Notes under the pieces: model-generated | Told to the model about the DNA's origin: nothing | The model's input: only the letters and a program-made list of their open reading frames with translations | Databases searched by the model: none | In this document: positions 1 to 8,870 of the stretch, piece after piece | How positions within the stretch are numbered: position 1 is the stretch's first letter | Layout of the letters: each line of letters starts with the position of its first letter | Source of the DNA: JBFIHF01 sp964411125 | GTDB lineage: Bacteria > Myxococcota_A > Bradymonadia > Bradymonadales > Bradymonadaceae | Assembly: GCA_964411125.1 (NCBI GenBank) | Contig: CAYPJU010000015.1 | Coordinates: 29,435-93,434, forward strand | Direction of reading: 5' to 3' | DNA length: 64,000 bases | Program-made: the position numbers and the translations under genes

Positions 1-422
1 TACGTGACCGTGCGCGGCCCGTTCGTCCCGTCCAGCGGCACCACGACCGCGCCTGTCACGCTGCCCGACGTCGCGGCGGCATCGATGCGTGCCGCGTCGG
101 TCGCACAATCCGAAGGATCATCCGAAAGAATGAGATATCGAGTCACCGCACCGTCCACGCAGCGCTCGCCGAACGTCGCGTTGTGGAGAAGGGGCGGCGG
201 CGTCTGGGGATCGGGCACCGTCGTTCCGGGGTTCGACGGCTGAGGACCCCCCGGCCCAACGTAACCGGGAGGCGTCGTCGACTCGGATTCGGAGCCCGGC
301 GTCGTGATCACCAGAGTGCTCTCGTCGCCCTCCCCTACCTGCATCACTCCCTCGCAACCAGCGGTCGCCATCATGGCGAGACACGACACCATCAACGAAA
401 GGAATGTCTGGGGCTGGGTCAT
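1..422 (-). CDS. Lipoprotein, unknown function (3' part cut by window edge)
   Basis: The minus-strand frame is open from an ATG at 420-422 to the window edge, so only the first ~140 residues are visible. It begins with a type II signal peptide: a hydrophobic stretch ending in the lipobox ATAGC, with Cys at residue 23. A Pro/Gly/Ser/Thr-rich low-complexity linker follows (residues ~45-70), then a more ordered part containing a Cys and the phrase RYLILSDDPSDC. This order (lipobox, disordered linker, folded domain) is shared with many other lipoproteins in the window. It diverges from the DCC-family gene starting at 684. No family is recognised; export and lipidation are inferred from the signal peptide only. 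Confidence 0.72.
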   Translation of the reverse strand, partial: MTQPQTFLSLMVSCLAMMATAGCEGVMQVGEGDESTLVITTPGSESESTTPPGYVGPGGPQPSNPGTTVPDPQTPPPLLHNATFGERCVDGAVTRYLILSDDPSDCATDAARIDAAATSGSVTGAVVVPLDGTNGPRTVT

Positions 423-683
423 TCGGTTCTACCTCGCAACGTGGAATCGTCGGTAGGGATTGCAACCGGTGTACCAGACTGTGTTTTGACGATTTTCGCC
501 GCGTGGCGGGCCGAATAGCCGCCAGCATGAGGCCCGAATGCCTCACGTTGACGATCGTGAACCCCGGTCTGTTGTGGACACGCGGCTTTGTGGAGTCCGG
601 AACGTGAGGGGCTCCAGTTGGCACCGTGAGCGCGCGCCGTGACCGGAGCCGTGGCGACCGGTACAGTACGACAGGGAGGTAGA

Positions 684-1100
684 ATGCAGACGAGCGCCGA
701 CAACGAGCACCCCACACTCTTCTTCGACGACGAGTGTGTGCTCTGCAACGGCTCCGTCGACTGGCTGCTACGCGTCGACCGGAAACGCGTCTTTCGCTAT
801 GCACCCTTGCGAGGCGACACGGCGGCCACCGCCCGGGCTCAGCTCACCGGTTTTCCCGAAGGCATGGGTTCGTTCGTCTTCGTCGACGGCGACCGCGTCT
901 TCACCGAGTCTTCGGCCGCCTTTGCCGTCGCGAGTCGCCTGCCCTTTCCCTGGCGCGCGCTCTCATCACTGCGCGTCTTCCCACGCGTTCTGACCGACGC
1001 CGTGTACCGTACCGTCGCCCGGAACCGGGTTCGCTGGTTCGGTAGGTCGGACAAGTGCCGCCTCCCCACGCCCGACGAAGCTCCGCTGATGCTTCCGTGA
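684..1100 (+). CDS. DCC-family thiol-disulfide oxidoreductase (DUF393)
   Basis: A 138-residue protein of the DUF393/DCC family, thioredoxin-like proteins named after the N-terminal Asp-x-x-Cys motif. The motif is visible as FFDDECVLCNGSVDWLL, with Cys18 and Cys21 forming a CxxC pair. The C-terminal half has the usual aromatic/Arg-rich segments (LPFPWRAL, RVRWFGRSDKCRLP). An in-frame ATG exists at 639, but a good GGGAGG ribosome site at 674-679 points to the ATG at 684. There is no signal peptide, so it is probably cytoplasmic. Redox activity is inferred from the family; the substrate is unknown. The next gene starts within ~35 bases on the same strand, so the two may be co-transcribed. Confidence 0.85.
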   Translation: MQTSADNEHPTLFFDDECVLCNGSVDWLLRVDRKRVFRYAPLRGDTAATARAQLTGFPEGMGSFVFVDGDRVFTESSAAFAVASRLPFPWRALSSLRVFPRVLTDAVYRTVARNRVRWFGRSDKCRLPTPDEAPLMLP

Positions 1101-1134
1101 AGCCCCCTTGTCCTCTTCGAGCCTTCGAACAACA

Positions 1135-1896
1135 ATGGCTCGCGAGCATAGTCCCGCGCCCCCCGAGCCCGACATGTCCGAACTGATCGAGATCGCCAAT
1201 CGCCTCTCTGACGCCGTCGACGGCATGTCGTTCGGTGACCCCGTCACGCACGTTTACAACCCGTTCGACTACGCGCGGCGCGCGAATGAGGCCTACCTGG
1301 CGAAGTGGGGTGCCAGCCGGCCGCGCCCCTGTGTAATGGTCGGGATGAACCCCGGCCCATGGGGCATGGCGCAGACGGGCGTGCCGTTCGGGGAAATCAC
1401 GTTCGTTCGGGATTGGATCGGAATCCACGAAGAGGTGGACAAGCCGCCCGTCGAAAACCCGAACCGACCGATCGAAGGCTTCGATTGCGAGCGGAGCGAG
1501 GTGAGCGGTTCTCGTCTCTGGGGCTGGGCCCAGGACCGGTTCGGGACCCCTGAGCGGTTCTTCGACCAGTTTTTTGTCTGGAACTACTGCCCGCTCGTCT
1601 TCATGGAGGAGAGCGGGCGTAACTACACCCCGAACAAGCTCGCCCGCGAGGAGCGCGACCGGCTCTTCGAGCCGTGTGATCGCGCGCTGCGCGAAGTGGT
1701 CGAGGCGCTCGACGCCGAATGGGTCGTCGGGGTCGGAGCATTCGCCGAGAAACGCGCGAAAGCCGCCGCGGGCGATATCGCGAAGATCGGCCGCATCCTG
1801 CACCCGAGCCCCGCATCGCCCAGGGCCAATCGGGGGTGGGCCGAGCAGGCCGAGAGGGAATTCGCGGCCCTCGGAATCGAGATCCCGAACCGCTGA
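1135..1896 (+). CDS. SMUG1-type single-strand-selective uracil-DNA glycosylase
   Basis: About 253 residues. It is recognised as the SMUG family of the uracil-DNA glycosylase superfamily, which removes uracil and oxidised pyrimidines from DNA in base-excision repair. Motif 1 is MVGMNPGPWGMAQTGVPFG starting near residue 68; the SMUG hallmark is the Gly-Met-Asn-Pro-Gly-Pro core with Asn as the catalytic position. Motif 2 is HPSPASPRANRGW near residue 223, the DNA-intercalating loop with the conserved His. The frame is open from a TTG at 1108, but the ATG at 1135 is preferred; an ATG at 1174 (MSELIEIANRL) also fits the start of the conserved domain. No strong ribosome site decides between them. 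Confidence 0.88.
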   Translation: MAREHSPAPPEPDMSELIEIANRLSDAVDGMSFGDPVTHVYNPFDYARRANEAYLAKWGASRPRPCVMVGMNPGPWGMAQTGVPFGEITFVRDWIGIHEEVDKPPVENPNRPIEGFDCERSEVSGSRLWGWAQDRFGTPERFFDQFFVWNYCPLVFMEESGRNYTPNKLAREERDRLFEPCDRALREVVEALDAEWVVGVGAFAEKRAKAAAGDIAKIGRILHPSPASPRANRGWAEQAEREFAALGIEIPNR

Positions 1897-1979
1897 CGGC
1901 AGCGCCCCAAAAGCAGCTCTGCGTCCTTATCTTCTCGCCGACCTCTGGGTCCCCCATCACCGAGGGAGAGCGCTGCTCC

Positions 1980-4631
1980 TCAGAGACCGCCGAGCTTCGC
2001 TATCCGAGCGAGGCGCTTTTCGTCGACCCACCCGAGCTCCGCCAACAGGGGGTGTGCGAGTGCGAAGTACTTCTTCGCCTCGGCGCGTTCGCCGCGCACC
2101 AGATGAAGCTCTGCGAGCTCCTCGTAGACGAACCCGTCGGGGGCGCCGGCAGCATCCCATTCCTTTTCCAGTGCCTGCTGGATCGCGAGCGCATCGTCGT
2201 AACGCCCCACACTTCGCATGGCGCGCGCCACCGACCACTTCGCGACCCGAAGGGGCTTCACCTCGCCCCGCTCTTCCCGCCAGGCTTGTGCGCGTTCGAA
2301 GACTTCGAGCGCCTCGTCGAACTCGCCGGCATCATGAAGTGACCAGCCTATGTTGTTGTAGAGCGCGCCGAGCCACCGCTTCGCCGCAGGATCGTCGGAC
2401 GTCTCGGCGAGCTCGAGGGCCCGCTGATTCCACGCCATCGCGGCGTCACCCTTCTCGGCGATCCCCATCATGTGTGCCGCATCCACCGCGAGCCCATCGA
2501 TGCCGGCACGCCGTGCCACCTCCCAGGCGAGGGTGAAATGCGGCTTCGCCTTCTCGGGCTGCTTCGCCGAGTTGAAGGTACGTCCGCGCTCGAGGTGATA
2601 CCGGACCTCGACGACCGGCTCGCTCGTCCGGAGCTGAGCCTCGACTTCGTCGAGGGTCGCGTGAGCCTCTTCGAAGGCTCCGCGAAGGGAATGCGTCCTC
2701 GCGATCTGCGTGACGAGCTGCCGGCGATACGTCGGATGCTCCTTCACCACGTCGGTCTGCAGGAGCGCTTCGAACTTCGCGTGCGTCGCCGCCGGATCGT
2801 CGAAGTTCCAGATGTCGCGAAAATCGGGAAGGCCGGACGTCGATGTCTTCATGCGCTCCACCCAGTCGGAGATGTTGGCCTCGAGAATCGTCAATGGAAC
2901 GGCACCTCGCGCGTTCACCGCGTCGTTGTAGCGCTTCAGGCTGTGCGCGTCCCCAAGCGCTTCGCGAGCGTTGGCGCGCAGTTCTTGAATCTTCATCCGC
3001 CCCACCATGTAAGCGAGTGCCTGCCCGGGCCACGCGATGTAGCGGTCGATCTCGTTCGCGATCTCGTTCTCGGGCAGGGCGACGCTCTCGCTCATGAACT
3101 CGATCGCGCGCTGGCGACTCCACCCGCGAGAATGCAGCCCCGTGTCGACGACCAGACGCGCGGCGCGCCATGCCTGGTAGTTGTACATCCCGAATCGCGT
3201 GAGCGGGTCACTGTAGAGCCCGAGCTCGTCGGCGAGCATCTCCGCGTAGAGCGCCCACCCCTCGACGAACGCCGTCTGGCCGGCGTTGCGCCGCCATATG
3301 TGAACGTCGGGGAGCTCCTGTGCGAGCGCGATCTGCAGATGGTGGCCGGGGATCGCCTCGTGGAACGCCAGCGCCTCCAGGTTGAAGAGCGCCCGGGTCT
3401 GCGGATCGACGGTGTTCACGTAATAGTAGGCGGGGCGCGACCCCTCCTCAGGGGCGGAGTAGTAGTACGCGGCCGGTGCATCCTTGGCGCGATGAGGCTC
3501 GATCGGCCGCACCTCGACGGGCGTCTTCGGGAGCCTTCCGAACGCGCGAGGCATCGCAGCTTTCGCACGCTCCACCACCGCCGTGTTCTTTTCGAGGATC
3601 TCCTGCTCGGTCGTCGCCCAGTTGGCCCGTGTGGCGGACACGAACTCCATCACTTCGCGGGCGGTCGGGTCCTCCATCCCGAGCTCGATCCCGACCTGAA
3701 CCATCCCCGCGTGCAGACGAGCCAGCTCTTCGAGACCTCGCTCGTGAAGCTCGTCGGCGGTATAGCCGGGCCCGATGTGACGCTCCATGCGCGCGGCGTA
3801 GCACTCCTCGCCGGTGGGAAGATCGGCGATCCCTCGATCGGGGCGCGCCGCGGGCAACACGACGTCACGCAGGACGTCTCGGTAATCACGCAGAGCGGGC
3901 ATCACCACGGTCTCGATCGCGCCGCGCAGCCCCGAATCGTCGGGGGCTGCGACGCCGTCGGCCAGGTTCAGCTTCAGCATCGGGTTTTCGTCGAGCGGCG
4001 TCTCCAGAAACTCGTCGAGTTGCTTCAGCGCGCGACCGAGGTTGGTCTTCGTCGGCGCGTAACCGTTCGCCACCCCTTCCTCGAGCTGCTCCGTGATCTG
4101 CGCGACCTGTTTCGCCGTCGCCCGGTATCGCTTCTCGAGGTTCTCGACGTCCTCGTCGTTTCGGATGGTGAAGAAGACGGGCATCATCGGGTAGTCGACC
4201 TGGGGACCGCCGAGGCCGTCGACCTCCCACCACTCGCCGCGACAGACCTCCTCGGCCCGCATCTGGCGCGCCGCGAGCTGCACCATCGCCTGGGTGTCGC
4301 GATCCATCGGCTCGAGGTCGTCCGCTGGCAATGCAGCGACCTGCCGCGCCAGCTCCTCCACCTTCGCCAGATGCTCCTCCCTCGCGCTCTCCGAAAGGTC
4401 CGTGAGCCGGTCGTCGTAGCGACGCACCCCCTCGTAGGTCGCCCAGGTTGGATAGCGACGCATGTTCAGCTGCCACAGCTCGTCCAGCAGCGCGTCCAAC
4501 TGCTCGCCGGCCGACAACTTCTCGACGGTGTGAGCCGGAGCCCCCACCGGTTTCGCCGTGCGACACGACACCCCGCCCAGCGCGACACACATGGGGACCA
4601 GCCCCACGGCAATGCAACGATAGATCTTCAT
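1980..4631 (-). CDS. DUF885 metallopeptidase-like lipoprotein with C-terminal TPR repeats
   Basis: An 883-residue protein. The frame is open further upstream, but the ATG at 4629-4631 has an AGGAG ribosome site and begins a type II signal peptide (lipobox GGVSC, Cys23). Residues ~45-600 match DUF885, a family of putative zinc peptidases; the signature FHEAIPGHHLQ near residue 420 supplies the expected His/Glu metal and catalytic positions, with the typical G-W-x-R-Q-R-A-I-E-F-M block downstream. The last ~220 residues are TPR-like helical pairs (RYHLERGRTF, LYNNIGWSLHDAGEFDEAL). DUF885 proteins usually end without TPRs, so this is a fusion. It is predicted to be anchored on the periplasmic side or surface. 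Peptidase activity is family inference. Confidence 0.85.
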   Translation of the reverse strand: MKIYRCIAVGLVPMCVALGGVSCRTAKPVGAPAHTVEKLSAGEQLDALLDELWQLNMRRYPTWATYEGVRRYDDRLTDLSESAREEHLAKVEELARQVAALPADDLEPMDRDTQAMVQLAARQMRAEEVCRGEWWEVDGLGGPQVDYPMMPVFFTIRNDEDVENLEKRYRATAKQVAQITEQLEEGVANGYAPTKTNLGRALKQLDEFLETPLDENPMLKLNLADGVAAPDDSGLRGAIETVVMPALRDYRDVLRDVVLPAARPDRGIADLPTGEECYAARMERHIGPGYTADELHERGLEELARLHAGMVQVGIELGMEDPTAREVMEFVSATRANWATTEQEILEKNTAVVERAKAAMPRAFGRLPKTPVEVRPIEPHRAKDAPAAYYYSAPEEGSRPAYYYVNTVDPQTRALFNLEALAFHEAIPGHHLQIALAQELPDVHIWRRNAGQTAFVEGWALYAEMLADELGLYSDPLTRFGMYNYQAWRAARLVVDTGLHSRGWSRQRAIEFMSESVALPENEIANEIDRYIAWPGQALAYMVGRMKIQELRANAREALGDAHSLKRYNDAVNARGAVPLTILEANISDWVERMKTSTSGLPDFRDIWNFDDPAATHAKFEALLQTDVVKEHPTYRRQLVTQIARTHSLRGAFEEAHATLDEVEAQLRTSEPVVEVRYHLERGRTFNSAKQPEKAKPHFTLAWEVARRAGIDGLAVDAAHMMGIAEKGDAAMAWNQRALELAETSDDPAAKRWLGALYNNIGWSLHDAGEFDEALEVFERAQAWREERGEVKPLRVAKWSVARAMRSVGRYDDALAIQQALEKEWDAAGAPDGFVYEELAELHLVRGERAEAKKYFALAHPLLAELGWVDEKRLARIAKLGGL

Positions 4632-4932
4632 GCAAGCTCCTTCGTCCGCCGTGAATACCCGCCCCGCCACGAACTCGTCAACGGCGCCCCGCGCTCGCGT
4701 TACGCGACTCGCGCGTCGGCCCCCCCCCCCGGCGCGGCTGGACCAGGTCCCTCGCCGTTGCCCCGGTCCGGGGTGGCACCGGGGCAAATGCCGGGCCGCG
4801 TGGGGGAAGATTGGGTGGGGGAGGCTGTGACCCGTTGGGTTGGCTTTCTGCGTCCGGGGGCGGCCGGGGCAGAGCTGTGCGTCTCGGGGCGAGGAGTGCG
4901 CTGAAACCGAGACGGGAGCGGGCTGAGGGAGC
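4632..4932. other. Intergenic region with an 11-base C tract
   Basis: About 300 bases lie between the start of the DUF885 lipoprotein gene and the end of the transposase-like gene. It contains a run of 11 cytosines at 4720-4730, roughly 90 bases upstream of the DUF885 gene start and therefore in its likely promoter region, followed by a G-rich stretch at 4750-4880. No credible coding frame or RNA gene is seen. Confidence 0.5.
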
Positions 4933-6210
4933 TCAGACCGCGCGGGTTTCGGCGATGAGGGGGCGGCCGCGACAACGGACGTTGGCATAGCGGCGAAGGT
5001 TGTAGGTTCCGTAGGGGAAGACGACGGAGAAGTCTCGGGCGGCAGCCCAGCGTTTGCGGGCTTCACGGTGATTTCTCCGCCAGGTGACGAGGCCCGCCAT
5101 CGCGGTGGCGACATCGTCGGGGTTGCCGACGAACTGTTGGCGAGTGGACGAGGGCTTGCGGCGCCGTTTCTTGCGGGTCATTACGATGGTATCGGCGAGT
5201 TCCTGGCGGCGTTTTTCAGACAGACCCGGGACAGCTTCGATCCCCTCGATCTCGAGCAGCGAGGTGACCGAGCGGTCGGGACTGTCGAGCACCTTCTGCT
5301 TGACCAGAGCCGCCGCACCAAAAGCCTTCTTGCCGCGCTTGTGGCGTAGCTCACGGAAGAAAGCCTCCCCCTCCGCGATGTAGTCATCGTAGCGGCGGCG
5401 AACCTCTTCCAGCCGTTCGCGGCTGATGATGCCCTCCCAGTGGGTCGGGCGCGGCTTCTTGCGGTCCCCCGCCTCGTACTCCTCGCGGGCGCGCCGGATC
5501 CGACGATCCAGTGCGATGACCTCCGGCTTTCTGGGCAAGAGGATGCCGCTCTCGGTGCGGCTCCAGCCCGCCTCGTCCCACTCCTCGGGGGGCGGCAGCA
5601 TGACCATCGTGGCGGTTTTCCCCCAGTTCTTGAACTGCCCGCTCGGCGCAGGGACCGTGACGAACCGACCCCAGTGGTGGGGTCCGAACCACGCGTTCGG
5701 GTAGTTCTTCAGCTTCGAGACGAGGTTTGCCTTCAAGGGGTTGAAGAGCCCGTAAAGCACCGTCCGCGCCTGGGTGCCGACCCCTAGCCTCTGGAACAGA
5801 GTCTCCAGCGCTTCCGCGACGTGGAGGTCCCAATCGTCCGCGTCGGCGGGCGGGGGCTCGCTCGGCACGAAGGCGGAGTTGAGGACCACCGGATCGTGCG
5901 TGCGCTCGTCGCGGTCCCAAACCCCGTGTTCGAGGCTGTGATCTTGCTTGAGCTCGGTGCCAAGTCCGCCGTGAAACGCGCAGTGAAACGCACCGCGGTC
6001 CGCGCGCAGGTCCGTTCCCGTCGTGTGGTGGTGATTGCTCATCATCATGACCGACGTCAGCACGACGCCGCTCAACTCCGCCGCGCGAGCGACGTGAAAG
6101 CGCGCCAGCTTCTCGGTCCGTGGACGCGGCGCCAGCAAGTACATCCCGTCCCTGGTCCCTCGCCCGGCGTGAAAGAAATCGCCGTATCGCACCATCTTCG
6201 GATAGTTCAT
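4933..6210 (-). CDS. REP-associated tyrosine transposase-like protein (HUH/Y1 superfamily)
   Basis: A 425-residue protein resembling the TnpA-REP/RayT branch of Y1 HUH single-strand endonucleases. The N-terminal ~180 residues carry the core pattern: an early beta strand, then MMMSNHHHTTGTDLRAD near residue 60, where the His triplet supplies the His-hydrophobic-His motif in degenerate form. A downstream helix region (LYGLFNPLKANLVSKLKNYPNAWFG) matches the conserved 'NP.KAGLV' block of these transposases. The C-terminal ~240 residues are Arg/Lys-rich and longer than in typical RayT proteins (150-200 residues). No terminal repeats of a classical insertion sequence were found. It is probably a domesticated or REP-mobilising enzyme; activity is unproven. 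Confidence 0.72.
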   Translation of the reverse strand: MNYPKMVRYGDFFHAGRGTRDGMYLLAPRPRTEKLARFHVARAAELSGVVLTSVMMMSNHHHTTGTDLRADRGAFHCAFHGGLGTELKQDHSLEHGVWDRDERTHDPVVLNSAFVPSEPPPADADDWDLHVAEALETLFQRLGVGTQARTVLYGLFNPLKANLVSKLKNYPNAWFGPHHWGRFVTVPAPSGQFKNWGKTATMVMLPPPEEWDEAGWSRTESGILLPRKPEVIALDRRIRRAREEYEAGDRKKPRPTHWEGIISRERLEEVRRRYDDYIAEGEAFFRELRHKRGKKAFGAAALVKQKVLDSPDRSVTSLLEIEGIEAVPGLSEKRRQELADTIVMTRKKRRRKPSSTRQQFVGNPDDVATAMAGLVTWRRNHREARKRWAAARDFSVVFPYGTYNLRRYANVRCRGRPLIAETRAV

Positions 6211-6230
6211 CGACCGTCTCTTCGGAATAA

Positions 6231-6248
6231 GACGGCCCCATTGCCGTC
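6231..6248. repeat. Perfect 6-bp inverted repeat upstream of the transposase-like gene
   Basis: GACGGC (6231-6236) and GCCGTC (6243-6248) flank a 6-base spacer, about 20 bases upstream of the transposase-like start codon. REP-associated transposases act on small hairpins, so this could be a target or a leader hairpin. A single copy is too little to call a REP element. Confidence 0.35.
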
Positions 6249-6385
6249 CCCTTCGTTATCGGCAGCGGCCCGCGAGCGTTGCGAAGTTTTGTACTGAAGG
6301 GTGCGATGGGACAGCAATGGTGCGGCCCCGAGGCCATTCCGTCCGTCCACTTGCCGTCCTTGCGCTGGTGCCTCATGCTGTCGCC

Positions 6386-7231
6386 ATGAAGAAACGAGGA
6401 AAAATCCGAATGGGGGACGCCGTCTCCGCGATCGTCGTGAGCACTTCCCCTCTGCGCGTCGAGCTCGGCGGTTTCGAGACGGAGTTGACGGTTCCGGACC
6501 ACGAAACCCTGTCGCCCGGGGACGAGACCTTCGTGCTCGTGGAGGACCTCTTCCTGGCGGACGGCAAGCTCGCCATCGAGGCGACTCGATCCGGGAGCGA
6601 CTTCGTGCGCGCTCTTCTCGCCGCAAACGTCCCGGCGGTCCGCCTGGGCAAGGTGTTCATCATGCGCGCGACGCGCATCGATGGCGTCCGCACCAAGGTC
6701 GCGCTCGCGTCCTCGCTCCCCGATTTCGATCCGATTCGAGCATGCGTGGGCGAACGCGGCGAACTGATCCGGAAAGTCGTGGAGGCCCTGGGCGGAGAAC
6801 GAATCGACCTCGTCCCCTATGACGCCGACCCCGTGCGTTTCGTCTGTAACGCACTCGCACCCGCCGCAATCAAGCGGGTGCTGGTGGACGATCAGGCCAA
6901 AGTGATGGAAGTCATCGTCGACGACGCCGACATCGGGAGTCTGGCATCCGAAGACCGCGCTCAGATCCGGCTCGCCGCGACGTTGACCGGCTGGCGGCTG
7001 GAGGTTGCCTCCGAAACGGAGCAGGAGCAGAAGCTACGAACTCTCCGCGACCAGCTGCTCGGCTTTCCGGGGGTGACCGACGAGATCGTGCACACGCTCT
7101 TCGCCCGCGGCTTCACCCAGCTCCGGCTCATCGCTAACTCCGACCCCGCCGCGCTCGCCGCCGACACGCAGATTTCTCCGCAGGCCGCGAAAGTCGTCGT
7201 CGACGCCGCGAACGTTCGCCTCGGCGGCTGA
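6386..7231 (+). CDS. NusA-like protein: S1-KH-KH-HhH without the NusA N-terminal domain
   Basis: A 281-residue protein that aligns by eye to the middle and end of transcription factor NusA. Residues ~9-85 look like the NusA S1 RNA-binding domain (GDAVSAIVVS, then LVEDLFLADGKLAIEATRS). Residues ~90-215 give the two KH domains, with the hallmark strings DPIRACVGERGELI, LGGERIDLVPYDADP and RLAATLTGWRLEV. The tail (~225-280) looks like a helix-hairpin-helix/acidic-repeat segment (LLGFPGVTDEIVHTLFARGF). The ~130-residue N-terminal domain that contacts RNA polymerase in NusA is missing. The ATG at 6386 was chosen; the ATG at 6410 has a GAGGA site upstream and starts directly at the S1 domain. It may be an RNA-binding NusA paralogue; its function is unknown. 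Confidence 0.8.
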   Translation: MKKRGKIRMGDAVSAIVVSTSPLRVELGGFETELTVPDHETLSPGDETFVLVEDLFLADGKLAIEATRSGSDFVRALLAANVPAVRLGKVFIMRATRIDGVRTKVALASSLPDFDPIRACVGERGELIRKVVEALGGERIDLVPYDADPVRFVCNALAPAAIKRVLVDDQAKVMEVIVDDADIGSLASEDRAQIRLAATLTGWRLEVASETEQEQKLRTLRDQLLGFPGVTDEIVHTLFARGFTQLRLIANSDPAALAADTQISPQAAKVVVDAANVRLGG

Positions 7232-7240
7232 CAGACTCCG

Positions 7241-8797
7241 TCAGGGGAAGACGCGCACATACACGTCGTCGAACACTTCGCCCACGGGGTTGTTTCGCGC
7301 GTCCTGCCAGACCACGACGTTGTCCCATACCTCGGGGTAGAACTGCCCCCCGGCGACCGCGGTGAGTTGTTCTTCGGTCTCGCTCCCGAAGTCCCACGCA
7401 TAGAGCTCGTACCCCATCGTCCGGTAATCCTCCCACACGAGGCGCGTCTCCCAGATCGCCAGATCGTCGGGGTCCTGCACCGCCACCGGTAACTCCGACG
7501 GCGCGACATCGTCGGCCGTCCCGGGTACGCCGTCGGGCCCCAGGTCCATCGTCCAGATGTCGGGATCGAGCCAATTCCCACCTCGCGCGTCGAGCCACGC
7601 GACCCTCGTTCCCCACACGACCGGCGAGTGTTGTTCGTTCGGGTCGCTCGTGAGCCTCGTGGGGCCAATGTCGTCCGCAGTACCCCAGGTCCCGTCGGGC
7701 CCGAAGTCGAGGAAGTAGACGTTCGAGTCGCAGTCCGCATCGCACACGCCGTCGGCATCATCGGTCATCGACGTGTAGACCACCCGCACGCGGCCGTCCT
7801 CGCCCACGTGCACCCTGGGCGCGGTCTGATCCTTCAGCTCTTTCACGAGCTCGAGCTCCCCGCCGTCGTCCGCCGTCCCGAACGTCATGTCCCGGCCGAG
7901 GTCGTACCCGTAAATGTCCCCGTGCGTCGTGTTTCCGCGGTTTCGGTCGTCCCGCCAGACGATCACGTGCCCGTCGATCTCCAGCCCGTATTGCCCCTCC
8001 GGGTCGTTCGTCACGCGATGGGACTCGCCGGTCTCGACGTCGTAGAGTCCGACCTCGGGGTTGTCCCCGTAGTTGTCCACGTACACCACGTTCTTCCCCC
8101 AGATTCGTGGGTTACCCTGCCCACGGGCATCTTCGGTCACCTTCGTCAGTAGCAACCGGTCGAGGTCGAACAGCACGATGTCGTCCGCCCGGCCGCCCTG
8201 CTTCTCCTGGGCGAAGACGACCGACCGCCCCCACACGTCGGGAGTGTATTCGTACCCGTCCGTCGTACGCGTAATCTGGTACTCGCCGAAGACGTCGACA
8301 TGGTGCGGCTCGCCCCGCGGGTTCGTGACAGGCGACGTCACGACACAGTCAGCGAGCTTCGCCTCGAGCCAGTAGTCGAGGCCAGCGAAGGTGATGATGA
8401 CCGGTGGAATCGCGATATGCCACGACCCGCCTCCCGCGTCCGTCATGTCGATCGCCGTGAAATCCGACTCGAACCCGCGTCGGTAGTGCAACGTCACGGT
8501 ATCGGGATTCGGATCGAGCTGGGCCACGATGTCGAGCGCTCCTCCGATCTCGAAGGTCGCCGCCGGCGCATGCGCCAACCGCAATGAGCACCCCTCGTCG
8601 AGATCCCGAGCCGTCGCGTCCACGGAGCGGCCTCCGTCGCCCGTCCCCGCATCGAACTGCTCAGCGTCGCGCGCTGTACCGCGCATGTCCTGTTCGGCCC
8701 GCGGGTCGTCCCCCACGTCGGCGCGTTCGCCGGAGGAATCGGAACAATCGCCGCAGCCGGCGAGCAGGAGGAGTAGGAGCGAAAGCGATGATCTCAT
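7241..8797 (-). CDS. Lipoprotein with TolB-like beta-propeller repeats
   Basis: A 518-residue protein. The start chosen (8797) begins a clear lipoprotein signal: MRSS, a run of leucines, then lipobox LAGC with Cys15. An acidic Asp/Gly-rich linker (~20-75) follows, then a domain binding the phrase LHYRRGFESDFTAI, then repeated blades each containing a Trp-Gly or Trp-Asp turn and an Asp-rich loop (DVWGRSVVF, RIWGKNVVYVDN, VVWGTRVAWLDARGG, EVWDNVVVWQDARNN). Such 'VVW.D.R' blades are typical of TolB-like or WD40-like propellers on secreted bacterial proteins. The propeller may bind a surface ligand; no catalytic residues were seen. It converges with the NusA-like gene, 9 bases apart. Confidence 0.8.
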   Translation of the reverse strand: MRSSLSLLLLLLAGCGDCSDSSGERADVGDDPRAEQDMRGTARDAEQFDAGTGDGGRSVDATARDLDEGCSLRLAHAPAATFEIGGALDIVAQLDPNPDTVTLHYRRGFESDFTAIDMTDAGGGSWHIAIPPVIITFAGLDYWLEAKLADCVVTSPVTNPRGEPHHVDVFGEYQITRTTDGYEYTPDVWGRSVVFAQEKQGGRADDIVLFDLDRLLLTKVTEDARGQGNPRIWGKNVVYVDNYGDNPEVGLYDVETGESHRVTNDPEGQYGLEIDGHVIVWRDDRNRGNTTHGDIYGYDLGRDMTFGTADDGGELELVKELKDQTAPRVHVGEDGRVRVVYTSMTDDADGVCDADCDSNVYFLDFGPDGTWGTADDIGPTRLTSDPNEQHSPVVWGTRVAWLDARGGNWLDPDIWTMDLGPDGVPGTADDVAPSELPVAVQDPDDLAIWETRLVWEDYRTMGYELYAWDFGSETEEQLTAVAGGQFYPEVWDNVVVWQDARNNPVGEVFDDVYVRVFP

Positions 8798-8870
8798 CGG
8801 GACAGAATGCGTTTCGTGGCCCTGCGCTGCAACTCGGTCGACTTCGACCCGCCAACCTTCGGCCCTGTGG

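Noticed and set aside
619..633. TGGCACCGTGAGCGC upstream of the DCC gene as a sigma-54 promoter
   Set aside because: Spacing fits, but the -12 element GCGC is too far from TTGC to call.
2472..4904. Long plus-strand open frame (810 codons) opposite the DUF885 gene
   Set aside because: Composition is that of an antisense shadow in high-G+C DNA; it has no ribosome site or domain, while the opposite strand has a complete family match.
6300..6350. Possible REP element between the transposase-like gene and the NusA-like gene
   Set aside because: AATGG...CCATT pairing is weak and single-copy, so it cannot be separated from chance.
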